Below, in pieces: positions 1-8,639 of a stretch of 64,000 nucleotides of DNA. Position numbers and translations under genes: made by a program. Position 1 is the stretch's first letter; each line of letters starts with the position of its first letter. The notes below the pieces were generated by a model, which worked only from the letters and a program-made list of their open reading frames with translations, was not told the origin of the DNA and made no database searches. The DNA comes from Pseudomonas tehranensis. GTDB lineage: Bacteria > Pseudomonadota > Gammaproteobacteria > Pseudomonadales > Pseudomonadaceae. The DNA is taken from NCBI RefSeq assembly GCF_014268615.1, contig NZ_JABWQV010000007.1:1-64000 (forward strand), written 5' to 3'.

Positions 1-1
1 C

Positions 2-160
2 CTGTGGGAGCGAGCCTGCTCGCGAAGACGCCAGCACATCCAGCATAGAAGTGACTGATCCACCGCTTTCGCAAGCAAGCCCGCTCCCACACTGGGTCTC
101 TGGTGTACGCAGCATTTGCGTTCGCCACCGGACCTTGTGGGAGCGAGCCTGCTCGCGATG
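2..160. repeat. REP/REPIN-type repeat cluster (three copies)
   Basis: Three copies of the Pseudomonas REP core GTGGGAGCGRGCYTGCTYGCGA are visible: about 4-27 on the plus strand, about 66-90 on the minus strand, and about 138-159 on the plus strand. The first two face each other like a REPIN pair; the third is a singlet. They lie just beyond the stop of the acyl-CoA dehydrogenase. Such intergenic elements are typical of fluorescent Pseudomonas and can form mRNA 3' hairpins. Confidence 0.85.
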
Positions 161-172
161 CTTTTGCAGCCA

Positions 173-1324
173 TCACACCAGGTAGTGTTTCAACTCCCGG
201 GCGATGACCATTCGCTGGATCTCGCTCGACCCTTCATAGATCTGGGTAATCCGCGCATCGCGGTAGTAGCGCTCCACCGGATAGTCCTCTAGATAGCCGT
301 ACCCGCCATGAATCTGTATCGCCGAGGAACAGACCTTCTCGGCCATTTCCGAGGCGAACAGCTTGGCCTGGGAGGCCTCCGACAGGCATGGTTTGCCGGC
401 GCTGCGCAGGCGGGCGGCATGGAGGATCAGCAAGCGGGCGGCGTTCAGCCGGGTGTGCATGTCGGCCAGCAGGTTGGCGATGCTCTGGTGTTCGATGATC
501 GGCTTGTCGAACTGCACCCGGTCCCGCGAGTAAGCCAGGGCCGCTTCAAACGCCGCACGGGCGATGCCCAGGGCCTGCGCCGCAATGCCGATGCGGCCGC
601 CTTCGAGGTTGGACAAGGCGATTGCCAGGCCTTTGCCTCGTGCTCCCAACAGGTTTGCTTCGGGGACGCTGCAGTTGCTCAAGGTGACGGCGCAGGTGTC
701 CGAGGCGCGAATGCCCATCTTGTGTTCGGTGCGATCGACGATGAACCCCGGCGTATCGGTGGGCACCAGAAACGCGGAAATGCCTTTCTTGCCGAGCTCC
801 GGGTCCGTCACCGCAAAGACAATCGCCAGCTTCGCGCGCTTGCCGTTGCTGACGAATTGCTTGGCGCCATTGATGACCCATTGGCCGTCCCGCAGTTCGG
901 CGCGGGTGCGCAGGTTGTGGGCTTCGGACCCGGCCTGGGGTTCGGTGAGGCAGAAGCAGCCAATGGACTGGCCGCTGGCCAGATCGGCCAACCAAGTCTG
1001 CTTCTGCTCTTCAGTGCCGTAATTGAGGACCGGCCCGCAACCCACCGAGTTGTGAATGCTCATCAGCGCCCCGGTGGCGCCATCGCCCGCGGAGATTTCT
1101 TCCACCGCGAGGGCATAGGCCACGTAATCGACGTAGGTGCCGCCCCATTCCTCGGGCACTACCATGCCCAGCAGACCCAGTTCACCCATCTTCGCCACCA
1201 GGGCGTCGTCGATCCAGCCGGCTTTTTCCCAGGCCTGGGCATGAGGGGCGATCTCGCCGCGGGCAAAATCCCGGGCCATGTCGCGGATCATCACTTGCTC
1301 TTCGGTCAGCTCAAGGTCGTGCAT
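173..1324 (-). CDS. acyl-CoA dehydrogenase, probable isobutyryl-CoA dehydrogenase
   Basis: 383 residues, the usual length for a short-chain acyl-CoA dehydrogenase. This cytoplasmic flavoenzyme introduces the alpha,beta double bond into short acyl-CoAs and passes electrons to ETF. Family marks are CLTEPQAGS (about 125-133, FAD/substrate loop), the IHGGYGY segment near 338, and the C-terminal YEGSSE motif in which E364 is the expected catalytic base. The 3' neighbour in transcription order, 3 bp upstream, is a 3-hydroxyisobutyryl-CoA hydrolase-type gene, so the two form an operon best explained by valine catabolism (isobutyryl-CoA to methacrylyl-CoA). The substrate is inferred from context; 2-methylbutyryl-CoA is an alternative. 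Confidence 0.9.
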   Translation of the reverse strand: MHDLELTEEQVMIRDMARDFARGEIAPHAQAWEKAGWIDDALVAKMGELGLLGMVVPEEWGGTYVDYVAYALAVEEISAGDGATGALMSIHNSVGCGPVLNYGTEEQKQTWLADLASGQSIGCFCLTEPQAGSEAHNLRTRAELRDGQWVINGAKQFVSNGKRAKLAIVFAVTDPELGKKGISAFLVPTDTPGFIVDRTEHKMGIRASDTCAVTLSNCSVPEANLLGARGKGLAIALSNLEGGRIGIAAQALGIARAAFEAALAYSRDRVQFDKPIIEHQSIANLLADMHTRLNAARLLILHAARLRSAGKPCLSEASQAKLFASEMAEKVCSSAIQIHGGYGYLEDYPVERYYRDARITQIYEGSSEIQRMVIARELKHYLV

Positions 1325-1327
1325 GGT

Positions 1328-2434
1328 TCAGTTCCCGTGGTCGTCGAAGCCGTCGAAGAAACTCGCCACGTGGCGCTTGTCCAGCGCCTCCAGGGTCGGC
1401 GGGTTCCAGCGCGGGTTCTTGTCTTTGTCGATGAGCAAGGCGCGCACGCCTTCGATCAGATCGCCGCGCTCGAACCATTGGCGGTCCAGGTGCAGTTCCA
1501 GGGTAAAACAGTCTTCCAGGCTCAAATGCCGGCCGCGCCGCAGCATTTCCAGGGTTACGGCCATGGCCAGGGGCGAGCGGGTCTCCAGCAGGTCGGCGGT
1601 TTTCAGCGCCCACTCATGGCTGTTGGCGACGGTGACCTGACGCAACTGCTCCACCATGCTTGGCACGTCCGCAAGGGCAAAGAAGTGATCGATGGCCGGG
1701 CGCAGGTCCGCCAGAGGCGGGGCAGGCAACTGCTGCATGCCGAGTTTCGCCAGCAGGCCTTGCAGATCTTTGAGGGGGGCGTCGTGCCATTCCAGGTGGT
1801 CGAGGCGCTCATCGAGCCGATCGAGCTTGTCGCTGTCCAGATACCAATCGGCCAGCCCGCAATACAGCGCGTCGGCAGCACCGATCTGTACGCCACTGAC
1901 CCCCAGGTAGATGCCCAGTTCGCCAGAAATGCGCGGCAGGAAATAGCTGCCCCCGACGTCGGGGAAGTACCCGATGGCGACTTCCGGCATGCCCAGGCGG
2001 CTACGTTCGGTCACCACCCGCAGGTCGGCGCCTTGTGCCAAGCCCATGCCGCCGCCCAGGACGAAACCATCCATCAAGGCGAGGATCGGTTTGCGATAGT
2101 GATGAATCGTCAGGTCGAGGGCGTATTCCTCGACGAAGAAGTCTTGGTGCAGGTTGTCGCCCTGCTTGTGGCTGTCATACAGCGAGCGGATATCGCCGCC
2201 GGCGCAAAACGCCTTGTCACCGGCACCGCGCAGTACCACGGCGCGGATCTGTGGGTCCAGAGCCCAGGTATCGAGCTGTTGCTGCAAGCTGCGCACCATG
2301 CCCAGCGTCAGGGCGTTGAGACCGGCGGGGCGGTTCAGGGTCAAGTGGCCGATGTGGTTGCGCACTTCGACCAGCACTTCATGAGCCACGGCTTCGATGG
2401 GTCCCGAGGCTTGTGATGAAACCTGAGCTGTCAT
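1328..2434 (-). CDS. enoyl-CoA hydratase/isomerase family protein, probable 3-hydroxyisobutyryl-CoA hydrolase
   Basis: The start is ATG at 2434, preceded by AGGGAG; the longer reading frame to 2521 lacks a comparable ribosome site. The product is 368 residues of the crotonase fold in its long HIBCH-like form. Visible marks are NRPAGLNAL (34-42), the oxyanion-hole loop CAGGDI (77-82), GFVLGGGMGL (123-132), and the MPE...FPDVGGSY segment carrying the acidic residues E151 and D159 used by hydrolases of this branch. It would release free 3-hydroxyisobutyrate during valine breakdown. It precedes the acyl-CoA dehydrogenase by 3 bp in the same operon. A generic enoyl-CoA hydratase role is less likely given the long C-terminal ECH_2-type extension. 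Confidence 0.87.
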   Translation of the reverse strand: MTAQVSSQASGPIEAVAHEVLVEVRNHIGHLTLNRPAGLNALTLGMVRSLQQQLDTWALDPQIRAVVLRGAGDKAFCAGGDIRSLYDSHKQGDNLHQDFFVEEYALDLTIHHYRKPILALMDGFVLGGGMGLAQGADLRVVTERSRLGMPEVAIGYFPDVGGSYFLPRISGELGIYLGVSGVQIGAADALYCGLADWYLDSDKLDRLDERLDHLEWHDAPLKDLQGLLAKLGMQQLPAPPLADLRPAIDHFFALADVPSMVEQLRQVTVANSHEWALKTADLLETRSPLAMAVTLEMLRRGRHLSLEDCFTLELHLDRQWFERGDLIEGVRALLIDKDKNPRWNPPTLEALDKRHVASFFDGFDDHGN

Positions 2435-2568
2435 CGCTAACTCCCTGCTTTTATTGTTCTTTATGAATTGTGTCGCGCGTACCCGGTCAGGATCGTACCA
2501 GTGCAAATTTGCCTTGCACAACCGGGATACGTGCAGGTCCTGTCTGCATATTTATAGCAGCCACAGGT

Positions 2569-3276
2569 TCAGCCGCGACCCGAGAGCACTTGCGTGATGC
2601 TGCGACGCCTGGCATTGCGTTCGCTGGCGTGGATCAATTGCTCGAGATCTTCGGGGGTTACGTCAAAGAATGCTTCCATTTGCTCAAGAGCGAGCTTCAA
2701 GTCCTCAGCCGTAATGGCCTGACTGTCGACGGGGGACTGGTCGGCGGGAATGACCGGCGTCGGCTCGCTGGCTCGCTTGGGATAGCGCACGCGCGTCAGG
2801 TTGTTGTAGGCCAATGCACTCAAGAGCAGGGTGGAACCGGCCAGCATGGCGGCGCCGACGGCCTGCCAGTCCAAGGCGATGATCGACGGATCGGCCAATA
2901 CCATCGTCGCTGCCAAGGCGCCCGCCGGAGGGTGCAGGCAACGCAACCAGCACATCAACACCAGCGCCATGCCGGCCGCCAGGCAGGCGCTCCCCAGGGT
3001 ACGGCCCAGCACATGGGCCACCAGCAATGCCACGACCGAGGCGCACAAGTAACCGCCGAAAATCGACCAGGGCTGGGCGAGGGAACCTGAAGAGACGGCA
3101 AACAACAGCACCGCCGAGGCGCCAAGCGGGCCAATCAGGTGTTGCGCTACTTCAAGGCCGAAGACCTGGCCACACAGCCACACACTGAACATCGTCCCCA
3201 GCGCCATGCCGATGGCGGCCCGGCTCCATTCGGTGGGGCGGGTATTGATAGCAGCGGGGAACCAGCGCGAAAGCAT
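2569..3276 (-). CDS. HPP family membrane protein
   Basis: 235 residues with about four hydrophobic segments in the first 150 residues and the family signature LHPPAGALAATM (His-Pro-Pro) near 113-124. The soluble C-terminal tail (160-235) is charged and carries a helical stretch (AEDLKLALEQMEAFFDVTPEDLEQL, here broken by context rather than motif). HPP proteins are inner-membrane proteins; some plant and cyanobacterial members transport nitrite, but the role in Pseudomonas is not settled. It stands alone between the ugd terminator upstream and the valine operon downstream (134 bp gap). Confidence 0.8.
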   Translation of the reverse strand: MLSRWFPAAINTRPTEWSRAAIGMALGTMFSVWLCGQVFGLEVAQHLIGPLGASAVLLFAVSSGSLAQPWSIFGGYLCASVVALLVAHVLGRTLGSACLAAGMALVLMCWLRCLHPPAGALAATMVLADPSIIALDWQAVGAAMLAGSTLLLSALAYNNLTRVRYPKRASEPTPVIPADQSPVDSQAITAEDLKLALEQMEAFFDVTPEDLEQLIHASERNARRRSITQVLSGRG

Positions 3277-3299
3277 TCAGCGAAAATCCAAAAAACGAA

Positions 3300-3340
3300 C
3301 AAAAAAAGGGGCTTACGGGAGAATCCCTGAAAGCCCTTTA
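3300..3340 (-). terminator. Rho-independent terminator after ugd
   Basis: On the minus strand AAAGGGCTT and AAGCCCCTTT pair with a single bulge, with a small inner GGGA/TCCC helix, followed directly by a run of seven T. Orientation and position (about 110 bp past the ugd stop) make it the ugd terminator. Confidence 0.8.
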
Positions 3341-3448
3341 AGTGTTCCAACAGTTGGGGGAGGAACGATGCACAGTGTGCCGTTCGCCGCCCTTGCTTAC
3401 AAATTCATATTAATGCTGTTTGAGTGCACTTATTTTGAAGTAAAGGAA

Positions 3449-4828
3449 TCATGCGCTTTTGGAAGCTTGAAACCAGGTTTGCTGAGCAATCGGCAGGTTG
3501 CACGATTGCCCACGCCCTATGGGGAAATAGGTAAAGCCCTTGTCTGTCATGCGGTCCGGGTCATACAGGTTACGGCCATCGAAAATCACCGCAGCCTTGA
3601 GTCGTTGCTGGATCAGATCGAAATCCGGCGCCTTGAACGGTTGCCATTCAGTGCAGATCACCAGTGCATCGGCCCCCGGCAAAACCGATTCCGGCGTGCC
3701 CATCAACATCAGCTTCGATTCGTCGGGATAAAGTTGCTGGGTCTGCTGCATGGCCTCCGGGTCAAAGGCGCGGACACTGGCGCCGGCACCCCACAACGCC
3801 TCCAGAAGGGTACGACTCGGCGCGTCGCGCATGTCGTCGGTGTTGGGCTTGAAGGCCAAGCCCCACACTGCAAACGTTCTACCGCGCAAATCGCCTTGGT
3901 AGAACGCCTGGATGCGTTCGAACAGCTTGTGTTTCTGCCGTTGGTTGATGGTTTCCACTGCTTGCAACAGATCGCTGGAGCAGTGGGCTTGCTCGGCCGT
4001 GTGGATCAGCGCACGCATGTCCTTGGGAAAACACGAGCCCCCGTAGCCGCAGCCTGGGTAAATGAAGTGATAACCGATGCGCGAGTCCGCACCGATGCCC
4101 AGGCGCACGGACTCGATGTCAGCACCCAGGTGTTCCGCCAGCTCCGCGATCTGGTTGATGAAGCTGATCTTCGTCGCCAGCATGCCGTTGGCTGCGTACT
4201 TGGTCAGCTCGGCGCTGCGCAGGTCCATGAACAGAATCCGGTCATGGTTGCGATTGAAGGGCGCATACAAGTCGCGCATGGTGTCGCGCACTTCATCGCG
4301 TTCGCAGCCGATCACGATGCGATCCGGACGTCGACAATCGGCCACCGCCGAGCCTTCCTTGAGAAACTCGGGGTTGGACACGATATCGAACTGCAACAAA
4401 CGGCCAGCCTTGAGCAGGCATTTGTCGATGTGCGCCCGCAAGGCATCGCCGGTGCCCACCGGTACGGTGGATTTCTCCACGACAAGGACTGGCTGTTCGC
4501 GGTAACGAGCGACCGCCTCACCGACGGCCAGGACCTGACTCAAATCGGCCGAGCCATCTTCCCTGGAAGGTGTACCCACGGCGATGAACAGCACCTGGCC
4601 GTGCTGCACGGCAAGCTGGTCATCGTGGGTGAAATGCAGGCGTCCTGCCTCCAGCCCCTCACGCACCAGCGCGGCCAGACCGGGTTCGAAGATACTCACC
4701 TGGCCCTGGCGCAGGCTTTCGACTTTCTGTTCGTCTATGTCCATGCACACCACGTCATGGCCCACCTCGGCCAACACGGCCGCTTGCACCAATCCCACGT
4801 AACCACTACCGAATACACTGATTTTCAT
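3449..4828 (-). CDS. ugd: UDP-glucose 6-dehydrogenase
   Basis: 459 residues, full length. The enzyme oxidises UDP-glucose twice with NAD+ to UDP-glucuronate, a precursor for exopolysaccharide and lipid A/LPS decoration. The N-terminal Rossmann fold has GSGYVG (7-12) and the acidic strand end at D29-D31. NPEFLKEGSA (152-161) and PGCGYGGSCFPKD (258-270) surround the catalytic Cys266. The C-terminal UDP-binding domain is complete. The start is ATG at 4828 with AGGGAG upstream. It is monocistronic with its own terminator. Its divergent neighbour is the T6SS-adaptor-like cluster, with a 414 bp spacer between. Confidence 0.95.
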   Translation of the reverse strand: MKISVFGSGYVGLVQAAVLAEVGHDVVCMDIDEQKVESLRQGQVSIFEPGLAALVREGLEAGRLHFTHDDQLAVQHGQVLFIAVGTPSREDGSADLSQVLAVGEAVARYREQPVLVVEKSTVPVGTGDALRAHIDKCLLKAGRLLQFDIVSNPEFLKEGSAVADCRRPDRIVIGCERDEVRDTMRDLYAPFNRNHDRILFMDLRSAELTKYAANGMLATKISFINQIAELAEHLGADIESVRLGIGADSRIGYHFIYPGCGYGGSCFPKDMRALIHTAEQAHCSSDLLQAVETINQRQKHKLFERIQAFYQGDLRGRTFAVWGLAFKPNTDDMRDAPSRTLLEALWGAGASVRAFDPEAMQQTQQLYPDESKLMLMGTPESVLPGADALVICTEWQPFKAPDFDLIQQRLKAAVIFDGRNLYDPDRMTDKGFTYFPIGRGQSCNLPIAQQTWFQASKSA

Positions 4829-5242
4829 GGCGGACTCCCTGGATCATTTCCGAACGGGCAGGCACGTACAACCCGCACATCGCCGCAATGCGCGCATCTG
4901 CAGAATAAGTCGGGGATATTTCAGTTCGCTGACAGGCTGCAACCGCGTGGGAGGTAGCGCTTCGAGCCGGTATCCGGCAGGCAGCCCTGTGACGAACTCC
5001 GGGCCCGCTCGTCCTGCACCGGCGCGTGGGCGGGCGCCGATGCAAGTCCGGTCACTTTCATTACAGCGGAATTTAGTTCTGGAGCAGCTTGAGCGATGCT
5101 GCTATACAAAGTTTGCGGGTGCTCAACGCACAATGTCCTCCACATGGCACGTGTCGAGGCGTTCTGGCGGGCCGATAGCGAAAGATCTGGAAGGGAAGAG
5201 AAACAGGGATCAGTTCATTTCCGTCAAAGGGATTGTCAGACG
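4829..5242. other. 414-bp intergenic region, ugd promoter side
   Basis: No convincing gene in any frame. It must hold the ugd promoter (reading left) and probably the promoter of the cluster starting near 5243 (reading right). No clear operator or terminator was recognised. Confidence 0.5.
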
Positions 5243-5782
5243 ATGCGGTTGTGTTTATTCAGCGGGTTGGACCGCATCGAAGTGGGTGAGCGAGGCAGTT
5301 TTGGTGACAGGCAGCCCGAATCAAATAGGGGCCGCGAAAGCTACGATGGTCTTGCAGTCAAGCTGAGCCTGCATGAGAGCTGGCAGGTGGAAAGCTTTGT
5401 TCGTCGGTATTTGCGCGGTGCTGGTCATATACACCGGCTACGCGCTTTATTATCCAGCCAGGTTTCCCTGATCCAGCTTCTGGGTGATGAAGAGGTTCTG
5501 CGACAGGTTGCAAACCACCTCCAGAACGGGAATTTTTGTGCCTATTTTTATAAGCACGAGCCGACGAAGCCCATCAGGCTGCCGGGGGGAGGGGTAGATA
5601 GTGCGGTTCGGGGCGCTGAGCCTGCAAGAGCCGTGAAGCCGGTGGTGACCAGAGAGCAACTTCAGGTCATCGCCCCAGCCGCAGTTGAGGAAACTCACGC
5701 CCAGCAGGACCTTGAGGCGGCCAGGCTTGAGGCCGCGGCGAGGGAAGCAATCCCGCTCCTTGAGGTTTGCCCCACCCCATGA
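5243..5782 (+). CDS. hypothetical protein at the head of a T6SS-adaptor-like cluster
   Basis: About 179 residues; family not recognised. The start is uncertain: ATG 5243 follows AAAGGGA, but a GTG near 5386 or an upstream ATG at 5096 are possible. The central part reads like a conserved soluble domain (HIHRLRALLSS..., an acidic LLGDEEVLRQVANHL helix, then FYKHEPTKPIRLPGGG). The tail is Glu/Ala-rich and helical. The strongest support for a real gene is that its TGA overlaps the DUF4123 start as ATGA at 5779-5782, so the two are translationally coupled. I infer a role with the DUF4123 adaptor, but no function can be assigned. Confidence 0.55.
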   Translation: MRLCLFSGLDRIEVGERGSFGDRQPESNRGRESYDGLAVKLSLHESWQVESFVRRYLRGAGHIHRLRALLSSQVSLIQLLGDEEVLRQVANHLQNGNFCAYFYKHEPTKPIRLPGGGVDSAVRGAEPARAVKPVVTREQLQVIAPAAVEETHAQQDLEAARLEAAAREAIPLLEVCPTP

Positions 5783-6324
5783 ACGCCTGCGCGCTAGACC
5801 GACTGATGACACTGCTGTGGCCAGACGAAGGTGATTATTCTGGCCAACAGGTCTATTGGTTGCTCGACGGAGCGCGCGATCCCCGGATTTCAAAAATGGT
5901 TCGTTACGGCGAACTCACATTCTGGTGCTTATACTCCGGCTGGCTGACCCCGCGCCTACGGGCAGCGGCACCCTATCTTGTAAAGCTAACACCTGGGTCA
6001 CCCGCGACGATGGCGATGCTTGGCAACGGCTGGGGACGAGCCTGGGGGATATTCATTGTCGCGCCGGCCTCAGTGGATATGTTCCACATACGGTTACATT
6101 GTAAAAAACTCCTTCACGTTCAAACACGGGAGGGAAAACGGCTGGTATTTCGTTATTACGACCCACGGGTGCTGTCGATCTTCCTGCCGACCTGTACCCA
6201 TGAGGAGTTCACGAAATTTCTCGGGCCGTTGAAGCGACTGCTCGTCGAATCGGAGGAGGGCGCGCGCTGGACATCGTTTGACAGCCAGGCTCAGACCATG
6301 CGCGTGTTGTCAGGGGCGTTCTGA
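5779..6324 (+). CDS. DUF4123 domain protein, putative T6SS effector adaptor
   Basis: 181 residues. The start is ATG 5779, overlapping the previous stop, rather than the upstream TTG. DUF4123 hallmarks are in order: VYWLLDGARDPRI near the N-terminus, a hydrophobic APYLVKL strand, WGIF...MFHIRLHCKKLLHV in the middle, FRYYDPRVL and the LPTC...FLGPL segment near the end. DUF4123 proteins (Tap/TEC chaperones) load effectors onto VgrG spikes in characterised systems. Here there is no VgrG or PAAR gene nearby, so it probably serves cargo in its own cluster, the downstream genes to 10706, with a VgrG encoded elsewhere. Domain call is strong; partner is inferred. Confidence 0.82.
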   Translation: MNACALDRLMTLLWPDEGDYSGQQVYWLLDGARDPRISKMVRYGELTFWCLYSGWLTPRLRAAAPYLVKLTPGSPATMAMLGNGWGRAWGIFIVAPASVDMFHIRLHCKKLLHVQTREGKRLVFRYYDPRVLSIFLPTCTHEEFTKFLGPLKRLLVESEEGARWTSFDSQAQTMRVLSGAF

Positions 6325-6373
6325 TCACGTCATCACCCAACAGGACAAGACAGTGGAGGCAGGGACGACCGGC

Positions 6374-7150
6374 ATGAGCACGCAGGCTGAACGGAGCGTC
6401 GCGCAAAGGCGGATGCGGCAGGGATTGCGATGGTGGCGGCTGGGCCTTCAGGACCGCGCTGCGGAGTGTTTTGCCACTGCCGCACAACTGGTGCCGGAGA
6501 ACGCACAATACCGTGTCCAGCAGGGCGAGCTGGCTCGGTGGCGGCAAAACTGCCAGCGCCTGATTGGCGGTGACGTGGTGAGTGATCCGACTTTATCGGC
6601 GAAGAGCATGTACCTGAGCGTGCTAGGAGTGCAGCACGCGGCCTGGCTCTACGAGGCGCAGCGGCAGGCCGACTTGGCGGCATCGGCGGGGGTGCCTCGA
6701 CTTCATTGCCTGGCGGAGGCTCAACGCTATATCCACGAAGCGGGAATGCGCCCCGACGAACTGTTGGCGATAGCAGTTTTCTGCCGCACTTCAGGTTTTG
6801 TCGGCTCGATACGCTTGTGCCTCGCTGGACGAGCCGCGCTGATGACCTACTGGATCACGCCCCGACAACAGGGGCATGGCTTTGGCACGGGTGCTTTGGA
6901 GCTGACGCGGACGTTGGCGAGTCTTCGCGGCATACAGCATATTTTCGCGGTCACGCAGCCAGCCAACTTTCAGTCGCGGGCCGCACTGGCCAAGGCCGGA
7001 TTCAACACCATCGCCACCGTACTTGCCATGGATCGCATTCTTGAACTGTGGTGCGCCGGTCCCAGGGAGGATATCGGCAGGCCAGTGTGCGACACGGCGA
7101 GCGCGGTGTTCAGGCGCTTTTTCCAAGGAAAAACGTCTGAAGAACCTTGA
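6374..7150 (+). CDS. TPR-like plus GNAT N-acetyltransferase domain protein
   Basis: 258 residues from ATG 6374, chosen because it clears the DUF4123 stop at 6324. Residues 10-60 look like one or two tetratricopeptide helices (GLRWWRLGLQDRAAECFATA). Residues about 125-235 carry a GNAT fold. The acetyl-CoA pyrophosphate loop RQQGHGFG is at 164-171, and a typical later strand and helix (FQSRAALAKAGF) follow. It sits 11 bp before the next gene in a cotranscribed series. GNAT proteins do occur in T6SS accessory clusters, where they may modify an effector, structural part or immunity factor; no substrate can be named here. Confidence 0.7.
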   Translation: MSTQAERSVAQRRMRQGLRWWRLGLQDRAAECFATAAQLVPENAQYRVQQGELARWRQNCQRLIGGDVVSDPTLSAKSMYLSVLGVQHAAWLYEAQRQADLAASAGVPRLHCLAEAQRYIHEAGMRPDELLAIAVFCRTSGFVGSIRLCLAGRAALMTYWITPRQQGHGFGTGALELTRTLASLRGIQHIFAVTQPANFQSRAALAKAGFNTIATVLAMDRILELWCAGPREDIGRPVCDTASAVFRRFFQGKTSEEP

Positions 7151-7161
7151 GGGGGCGTTTT

Positions 7162-7572
7162 ATGTTTTTCATTCGAGACGAGCAACTGTCCGCCCTGGCC
7201 ACCGTGACACGACAGGCCTTTGTCGCGTTAGCCTGCGAACATCTGCGGCGGCACTTTCCGGATGTTGATGCTGAACGTGGGGATCTCTGGCCAGGGCGCG
7301 TGGAGCGGGCTCTGACGCAGGCGGCCGCGCTGGGGCTTCACAGTGCTCATCTGCAATGGCGGTTTCTTCATCTGTCCGCCGTCATGGACTGGGATTTTAT
7401 CAAACGACCGCAGCTGCAGTGGGTCATGCAGATTCTCACCGACCCTCGTGTAAGCAGCGCTTCGGACCGCCTGGATCGGGCCTTCGATGAGCTTCGTTAT
7501 CGCGTAGCCACGCAAGTTGCCAACGAGGCGCTGGTGCAAGGCAGCGTTGACACCCGCCCTGCACACGAATGA
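7162..7572 (+). CDS. small T6SS-cluster-associated protein, unknown function
   Basis: 136 residues from ATG 7162, with GAGGGGG just upstream. All-helical, soluble, no signal peptide. The layout (FFIRDEQLSAL at the N-terminus, HLRRHFPDV, a middle AAALGLHSAHLQWRFL, then MDWDF and WVMQILTDP) matches a family I associate from memory with VgrG/PAAR/LysM effector clusters of proteobacteria; I have no name for it. It lies between the GNAT protein and the LysM-like protein with short spacers, so it belongs to the same transcription unit. Confidence 0.6.
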   Translation: MFFIRDEQLSALATVTRQAFVALACEHLRRHFPDVDAERGDLWPGRVERALTQAAALGLHSAHLQWRFLHLSAVMDWDFIKRPQLQWVMQILTDPRVSSASDRLDRAFDELRYRVATQVANEALVQGSVDTRPAHE

Positions 7573-7594
7573 CGTTGCGTTTTATTGGAGCTCT

Positions 7595-8623
7595 ATGGAC
7601 CCACGCCTGCTTGCCCAACTGGATGACGCCGAACGCGCCAGCGACGCCTCGAACCGGCCTGCTGAAACGAGCGGGCCTGTGATGGGCTGTCGCCAGACGT
7701 CTTCGCATGCCATTGAAGTCTTGGTGGTGGGCGAGGATGAGCAACCTCTCGTCGATGTCGCGGTGGCACTTCACGACGGGCCGACGCGCGCGCGGTACAG
7801 CGTGACAAGACACTCGGGGCAGGTGCGATTTGAGGGGCTTTCGCCCGGCAACTTCACGTTGACCTTTCCGGACTGGGACCGTGACGCCTGGATTGCACTT
7901 CGTCAGGAGAGCATCGTCCCTTCCATCCAAGGGCCCCTGGCACCCATTACCTGGGAACCGAGGAGGGACGTGGTTACAAATGTAATCGAACACACGGTTC
8001 TAGCGGGCGAATGCCTCGCCGACCTGGCGTTCCGGCACGGTTTCGCGTTGCGTACGCTATGGGAAGCACTGCCCAACGTGGCGCTGCGAGAGGCAGGGCG
8101 CAGTCCCTATCTGTTGCAGCCCGGTGAGTCAGTGCATATTCCCGAGCGTAGGCAGAACTCGATGCTGGCCACGCTGGACACGCGCCATATCGTGAAACGC
8201 AAGGATGTCCCTGAGACGTTTCAGGTGCGATTCCTCGACTGGCGAGGTGAACCCAGGCGAGATTTGCCCTGTATTGTGCGGACCCTCTCGGCCGACGGAA
8301 AACCACTGCCCGATCGCCCTGGTCGGCTGGATGGCGATGGCGTATTGAAGCACTCCATTGCCCCGGATGCGGTAACGGTGGAGGTGCTCTTGCAGACTGG
8401 GTTTCTCGTCGAGCCCTACGTTTTCCAGCTCGGACACATCGATCCCTCGGACTCGGACAGCGGTTTCGCCGGACGTGCCCAGGCGCTGGGATTCAGCCAA
8501 CGTCACGACCGTGCACTACAACCAGAGGAACTCGCCTGGATGTGTCAGGTACTAGGCGAGGAGTCGCTCGATGATCTGAACGAGGTCTTGAAACGTCGCC
8601 TCGCGGCCCTTTATCGCAGCTAA
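7595..8623 (+). CDS. LysM-like domain protein of the T6SS-adaptor cluster
   Basis: 342 residues. Start ATG 7595 has TTGGAG upstream. Two parts can be seen: an Ig/carboxypeptidase-regulatory-like beta domain (about 40-95, ending GQVRFEGLSPGNFTLTF), and a LysM-like module (about 131-184; HTVLAGECLADLAFRHG... LLQPGESVHIPE). A second beta region (about 205-290) follows. LysM binds N-acetylglucosamine polymers. In T6SS effector loci such proteins are thought to pair with toxins or act on the target envelope. There is no signal peptide, which fits T6SS delivery or a cytoplasmic partner role. Function is inferred. Confidence 0.62.
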   Translation: MDPRLLAQLDDAERASDASNRPAETSGPVMGCRQTSSHAIEVLVVGEDEQPLVDVAVALHDGPTRARYSVTRHSGQVRFEGLSPGNFTLTFPDWDRDAWIALRQESIVPSIQGPLAPITWEPRRDVVTNVIEHTVLAGECLADLAFRHGFALRTLWEALPNVALREAGRSPYLLQPGESVHIPERRQNSMLATLDTRHIVKRKDVPETFQVRFLDWRGEPRRDLPCIVRTLSADGKPLPDRPGRLDGDGVLKHSIAPDAVTVEVLLQTGFLVEPYVFQLGHIDPSDSDSGFAGRAQALGFSQRHDRALQPEELAWMCQVLGEESLDDLNEVLKRRLAALYRS

Positions 8624-8639
8624 AGCGCGGGAGCCCCCT

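Noticed and set aside
308-2416. 702-codon plus-strand open frame opposite the valine genes
   Set aside because: Antisense shadow of two strongly conserved GC-rich genes; the translation has no recognisable motif and is Gln/Ala/Gly-rich, as expected for a reverse frame.
3206-4957. 583-codon plus-strand open frame opposite ugd
   Set aside because: Antisense shadow of ugd, whose family motifs and ribosome site are clear on the minus strand.
4827-5366. 179-codon plus-strand frame in the ugd promoter region
   Set aside because: No ribosome site or motif, unlike coding sequence, and incompatible with the divergent promoter space; the frame at 5243 is preferred because it overlaps the DUF4123 start.
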